DNA of 64,000 nt from Paracoccus salsus. GTDB taxonomy: Bacteria > Pseudomonadota > Alphaproteobacteria > Rhodobacterales > Rhodobacteraceae. Of the stretch, positions 63,051 through 64,000 are shown one piece after another (the first letter of the stretch is position 1; every line of letters starts with the position of its first letter). Below the pieces are notes generated by a model. It was not told the DNA's origin, ran no database searches, and saw only the letters and a list, made by a program, of their open reading frames with translations. Both the position numbers and the translations under genes were made by a program. The stretch covers positions 124,001 to 188,000 of the forward strand of contig NZ_JAKGGD010000002.1 in NCBI RefSeq assembly GCF_021556615.1, given 5' to 3'.

Positions 63051-64000
63051 TCAGGCTGCCATCGCCCAGCTGTCGATCTGCGCGCGGTTCCAGTATTTCG
63101 CGAAGGCGGGATGGGTCACCTCTCCCTCCAACAACGCGCCGGGGCTGGCCCAGTCGTAGAGGCTGGCCGCCGACCGGACCTCTCGCGGCCCGGTGCGAAT
63201 CATCAGATGGTCGGGCGTGAATTCGTCCGGATGGCACAATCCCGAACTTTCGCAGGCCTCCTTCAACGCATGCATCGTCGCGGCATGGAACCGCGCCGCC
63301 CGCTCGGCCTTGTCGGGCACGACCAGCGCGCGATAGCGATCGGGATCCTGGGTGGTGATGCCGGTCGGGCATTTGCCGGTATGGCAGGCTTGCGCCTGGA
63401 TGCAGCCGATCGCGAACATGAACCCGCGCGCCATGTTCACGCCGTCCGCGCCCAAGGCTGAAATCCGGCAGATATCGAACGCCGTGATGATCTTGGCCGA
63501 CGCGATCAGCTTGATCCGATCCCGTATTCCCAGCCCGACCAGGGTATTGTGGACCAGCATCAGCCCTTCGCGCAGCGGAGCACCCTTGTGGTCGGCGAAC
63601 TCGACCGGCGCCGCCCCCGTGCCTCCCTCGCCGCCGTCCACGACGATGAAATCGGGCGCGATTCCAATGCTCTGAAAGGCCTTGGCCATCGCGAACCATT
63701 CCCAGGGATGGCCCACGCACATCTTGATGCCGACCGGCTTGCCGCCTGACAGGTCGCGCAGCTGGGCGATGAATTCGCACAACCCGCGCGGCGTCGAGAA
63801 GGCCGAATGCGACGCCGGGCTGACACAGGCGACGCCGACCGGTACGCCGCGCGCCTCGGCGATCGCCTCGGTCACCTTCGGTCCCGGCAGGATCCCCCCG
63901 TGGCCTGGCTTGGCGCCCTGGCTCAGCTTGATCTCGATCATCTTCACCGCCGGGTCGGCAGCCGCGAGGCTGAAACCGTCCGGATCGAAATTGCCGCTCG
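63051..64000 (-). CDS. FMN-binding glutamate synthase family protein, C-terminal part
   Basis: Runs off the right edge; ~316 residues are present. MIEIKLSQGAKPGHGGILPG, VGIKMCVGHPWEWFAMAKAF, FIVVDGGEGGTGAAPVEFAD and the 3Fe-4S-type CIQAQACHTGKCPTGITTQD match the central (FMN) domain of glutamate synthase and the stand-alone archaeal-type GltB-like proteins of bacteria. Whether it makes glutamate or has another role is not known. It ends at YWNRAQIDSWAMAA, followed by the atypical ORF. Confidence 0.9.
   Translation of the reverse strand, partial: SGNFDPDGFSLAAADPAVKMIEIKLSQGAKPGHGGILPGPKVTEAIAEARGVPVGVACVSPASHSAFSTPRGLCEFIAQLRDLSGGKPVGIKMCVGHPWEWFAMAKAFQSIGIAPDFIVVDGGEGGTGAAPVEFADHKGAPLREGLMLVHNTLVGLGIRDRIKLIASAKIITAFDICRISALGADGVNMARGFMFAIGCIQAQACHTGKCPTGITTQDPDRYRALVVPDKAERAARFHAATMHALKEACESSGLCHPDEFTPDHLMIRTGPREVRSAASLYDWASPGALLEGEVTHPAFAKYWNRAQIDSWAMAA

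Overview
The window is a GC-rich stretch of chromosome from a Rhodobacteraceae alphaproteobacterium, most likely Paracoccus or a close relative. Several features point there together: an aerobic cobaltochelatase subunit CobS, the ethylmalonyl-CoA pathway pair ecm/ccr, a MipZ division-site ATPase, a pyruvate dehydrogenase E1-beta that carries its own lipoyl domain, and a DUF1127 gene followed by tandem CCTCCTCC hairpins (the CcaF1-CcsR locus known from Rhodobacter). The assignment comes from gene content only; no rRNA or tRNA gene was seen.

Layout. 1-9 kb: start of cobS, an ECF sigma/anti-sigma pair, a DUF808 membrane protein, the ugpBAEC glycerol-3-phosphate ABC importer with a possible Pho box, and a protealysin-like M4 protease followed by an emfourin-type inhibitor. 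9.6-12 kb: glycine betaine demethylase gbcAB. 12-21 kb (minus strand): the first half of the division and cell-wall cluster, mraZ-rsmH-ftsL-ftsI-murE-murF-mraY-murD, tightly overlapped. 21.6-25 kb: mrp, a DUF1127 gene with four predicted CcsR small RNAs, rlmJ and an ftsB-like gene. 25-28.8 kb: pdhA-pdhB-pdhC. 28.9-39 kb: a PfpI-like protein, an RND efflux pair, mipZ, two EamA transporters, an AhpD-like protein and a LysR/azoR divergent pair. 39.1-43.6 kb: ffh, a shrunken acetyltransferase remnant, chorismate mutase, then rpsP-rimM-trmD-rplS and rpmE.

43.6-50 kb is an accessory zone. It begins with a graveyard of gene fragments from sugar-acid catabolism (LacI regulator, TRAP small permease, zinc dehydrogenase, altronate-dehydratase-like, Ldh2-type dehydrogenase), continues with a YeiH-type membrane protein and a TRAP-TAXI transporter, and closes with a degenerate second copy of the rplS-rpmE junction. 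The real junction is at the other end, so the island is bracketed by related sequence. 50-59 kb returns to ordinary genes: fasciclin protein, ecm and ccr (divergent), a RecD-like helicase, EcsC, GNAT, a flavin reductase-like protein and apt. 59.3-64 kb holds a sorbosone-dehydrogenase-like periplasmic protein with a di-haem cytochrome, a decayed IS256-family element, a small ORF with unusual composition, and the 3' part of an FMN-binding glutamate synthase-like gene.

The most interesting items are the eight-hairpin CcsR array with an RpoH-like promoter, the bracketed graveyard island with its degenerate rplS-rpmE copy, the protease/inhibitor pair, and the ten-G tract in the ribosome-binding position of rimM.
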